Source of the DNA: CAYRWM01 sp964428055
GTDB lineage: Bacteria > Bacillota > Clostridia > Christensenellales > Christensenellaceae
Length of the DNA stretch: 15,266 nucleotides
Assembly: GCA_964428055.1 (NCBI GenBank)
Contig: CAYRWM010000037.1
Location: forward strand, 1-15,266
Direction of reading: 5' to 3'
Made by a program: the position numbers and the translations under genes. The notes beneath the pieces were generated by a model that saw nothing but the letters and a program-made list of their open reading frames with translations, was not told the DNA's origin and did not search any database. This document shows positions 14,271-15,266 of this stretch, piece after piece. Positions within the stretch are counted from its first letter, which is position 1; every line of letters begins with the position of its first letter.

Positions 14271-14853
14271 AATGCTCATCAATTATCTCTCTTGCTATCT
14301 GTATCCTAGGGACGCATTTGTCCATAGCCTGCTTTTCTATGTACCTGTGAGCTTCAGCCTCACTCATGTTTGTTTCGCCTATAAGCAGCCACTTGGCGCG
14401 GTTGATGACCTTTATCTCTTCCATTTTTTCTTCCAGGGTCATGGTCTTTTTTTCTGTCTTTCTCAGCCTTTCCCTGGTGGTCGCCATCCAGTTGAGGGCA
14501 GTAGTAAGGGTAGGCTTTGAGGTCGGTTTTGGCAGCGTGTATACTCCGTGCTCATATACCCTTTCAAAGGTCTCGTTAAGGATATCGGCTTTGACCATAA
14601 AAAGAACAACAGTACCCGAGGTATTGCACATGTCTATCGCGAATCTCGAACCGACATCATCAGGAAGAGGCGAATTTATAACTATAAAGTCCATATCGTG
14701 ATCGGACAGTATCCTCTTTGCCGCGCTTATACTGCTTACAGTCCTTATCAGATTGAATCTGGCTTCAGGGAGCAGAGAAGAGAGAGCGCTGTTGAACACT
14801 TGTCCGTTAGATACTATGAGAATGCTGTATGTCTTTGTCTTAAGGCTTACCAC
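14266..14853 (-). CDS. ANTAR-domain response regulator (putative antiterminator) with degenerate receiver
   Basis: 195 residues. Residues 8-125 have receiver-like spacing. The phospho-acceptor Asp is replaced by Asn60 (FIVINSPLPDDVG), and the N-terminal acidic pair is replaced by Ser-Asn in ILIVSNG. The LPKP lysine (109) is kept. After a charged helix (125-145, likely coiled coil) comes the ANTAR domain (about 143-191): EEIKVINRAKWLLIGETNMSEAEAHRYIEKQAMD. ANTAR domains bind paired RNA hairpins and prevent termination. ANTAR genes beside glnA are known in Clostridia and tied to nitrogen control. The start is GTG 14853 with a GGGGGG stretch at 14861-14866 and 7-nt spacing. It lies 39 nt after glnA and 140 nt before guaA. 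The lost Asp means that phosphorylation is unlikely to be the switch. Confidence 0.9.
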   Translation of the reverse strand: MVSLKTKTYSILIVSNGQVFNSALSSLLPEARFNLIRTVSSISAAKRILSDHDMDFIVINSPLPDDVGSRFAIDMCNTSGTVVLFMVKADILNETFERVYEHGVYTLPKPTSKPTLTTALNWMATTRERLRKTEKKTMTLEEKMEEIKVINRAKWLLIGETNMSEAEAHRYIEKQAMDKCVPRIQIAREIIDEHS

Positions 14854-14892
14854 ACTCTTTCCCCCCAGTTTTAAGTGTAAGTAGTTTTATCC

Positions 14893-15266
14893 TTATCTGT
14901 TGCAGTAACTGCTTATTATCGCATCAGGTATGTATTCTTTTATGAACTCGCTCTCATGGGCTGCAGCAGCGGCTTCTTTCAGATCCGAAGGAAGTCTTTC
15001 GAACTTCGAAAGCGTTGTCAGGTCTGCCGTGAACAGGTTGAAGTCGGAAGGCTCACTCAGTTCAAGCTTATTTTCAATTCCGTACAGACAGGCGTAAATA
15101 ATGAGCGCAAATGCGAGATACGGATTGGATTCCGGATCAGGCGACCTGAGTTCTATGCGCCTGTATTCATCGACAGCTGCCGGTATGCGTATTAGCTGGG
15201 ATCGGTTTTCATTTGACCATGACACAAAGCTCGGAGCCTTGTTCTTTACGAACCGCTTATATGATG
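14893..15266 (-). CDS. glnA: Glutamine synthetase type I, C-terminal part; 5' end outside window
   Basis: About 123 residues reach from the right edge to TAA at 14893-14895. The stretch SYKRF, then NRSQLIRIPAA, then RRIELRSPDPESNPYLAFALII is the conserved C-terminal active-site region of glutamine synthetase (glutamate plus ammonia plus ATP to glutamine). The tail after it is short and lacks the adenylylation-loop Tyr motif in the part seen, which fits the GSI-alpha form of Firmicutes; full confirmation needs the rest. It is the first visible gene of the minus-strand cluster and makes the co-substrate of GuaA, PyrG, PurF and CarA downstream. Confidence 0.95.
   Translation of the reverse strand, partial: SYKRFVKNKAPSFVSWSNENRSQLIRIPAAVDEYRRIELRSPDPESNPYLAFALIIYACLYGIENKLELSEPSDFNLFTADLTTLSKFERLPSDLKEAAAAAHESEFIKEYIPDAIISSYCNR

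Noticed and set aside
1..15266. CRISPR arrays, tRNA or rRNA genes, insertion-sequence transposases, prophage genes
   Set aside because: Searched for by eye on both strands; no spaced direct-repeat array, no cloverleaf-like segment and no transposase or integrase protein was found.

Overview
The window looks like chromosomal DNA of a mid-GC anaerobic Firmicute of class Clostridia, most likely Lachnospiraceae or a near relative. The reasons are strong Shine-Dalgarno sites, heavy use of ATA for isoleucine in the native genes, a clostridial-type second GMP synthase, DUF1847 and DUF2974 proteins, and an ANTAR regulator directly after glutamine synthetase. The assignment comes from recognised families, not from a database search.

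Left part (1-2650, mostly + strand). The C-terminal third of a GMP synthase (GuaA of a divergent clostridial subfamily) ends at 532 and is followed by a hairpin with a UUCG loop. Next comes a compact expression cassette: a terminator-like hairpin, a perfect-consensus promoter overlapped by nested palindromes, a 72-residue AbrB-type regulator, and a UDP-glycosyltransferase of the macrolide-glycosyltransferase type with two predicted C-terminal membrane helices. A 30-nt composite repeat (25/30 identical) brackets the cassette at 615-644 and 2456-2485. The cassette avoids ATA (3 of 33 Ile codons in the glycosyltransferase against 10 of 12 in the neighbouring guaA fragment). It looks like a horizontally acquired, possibly mobile, regulator-effector pair. 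A candidate promoter, a tiny reading frame and a good terminator follow.

Middle (2683-5242, + strand). This appears to be one transcription unit: a DUF2974 (Mbeg1-like) alpha/beta hydrolase, a Cys-rich DUF1847 protein and a lipoprotein of unknown role.

Right part (5252-15266, - strand). Read in transcription order: glnA (3' end only), an ANTAR antiterminator with a receiver domain that has lost its phospho-acceptor Asp, a 140-nt leader with several hairpins, then guaA, pyrG, purF, carA and carB, tightly packed or overlapping. Four successive genes encode glutamine-dependent amidotransferases from different pathways (GMP, CTP, purine entry, carbamoyl phosphate), and carB is the partner of carA. 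The genes are grouped by use of the glutamine amide, behind the enzyme that makes glutamine and a putative RNA-binding nitrogen regulator. The likely logic is coordinated control of glutamine supply and demand by antitermination. This guaA is the second GMP synthase gene in the window and belongs to the ordinary bacterial type.
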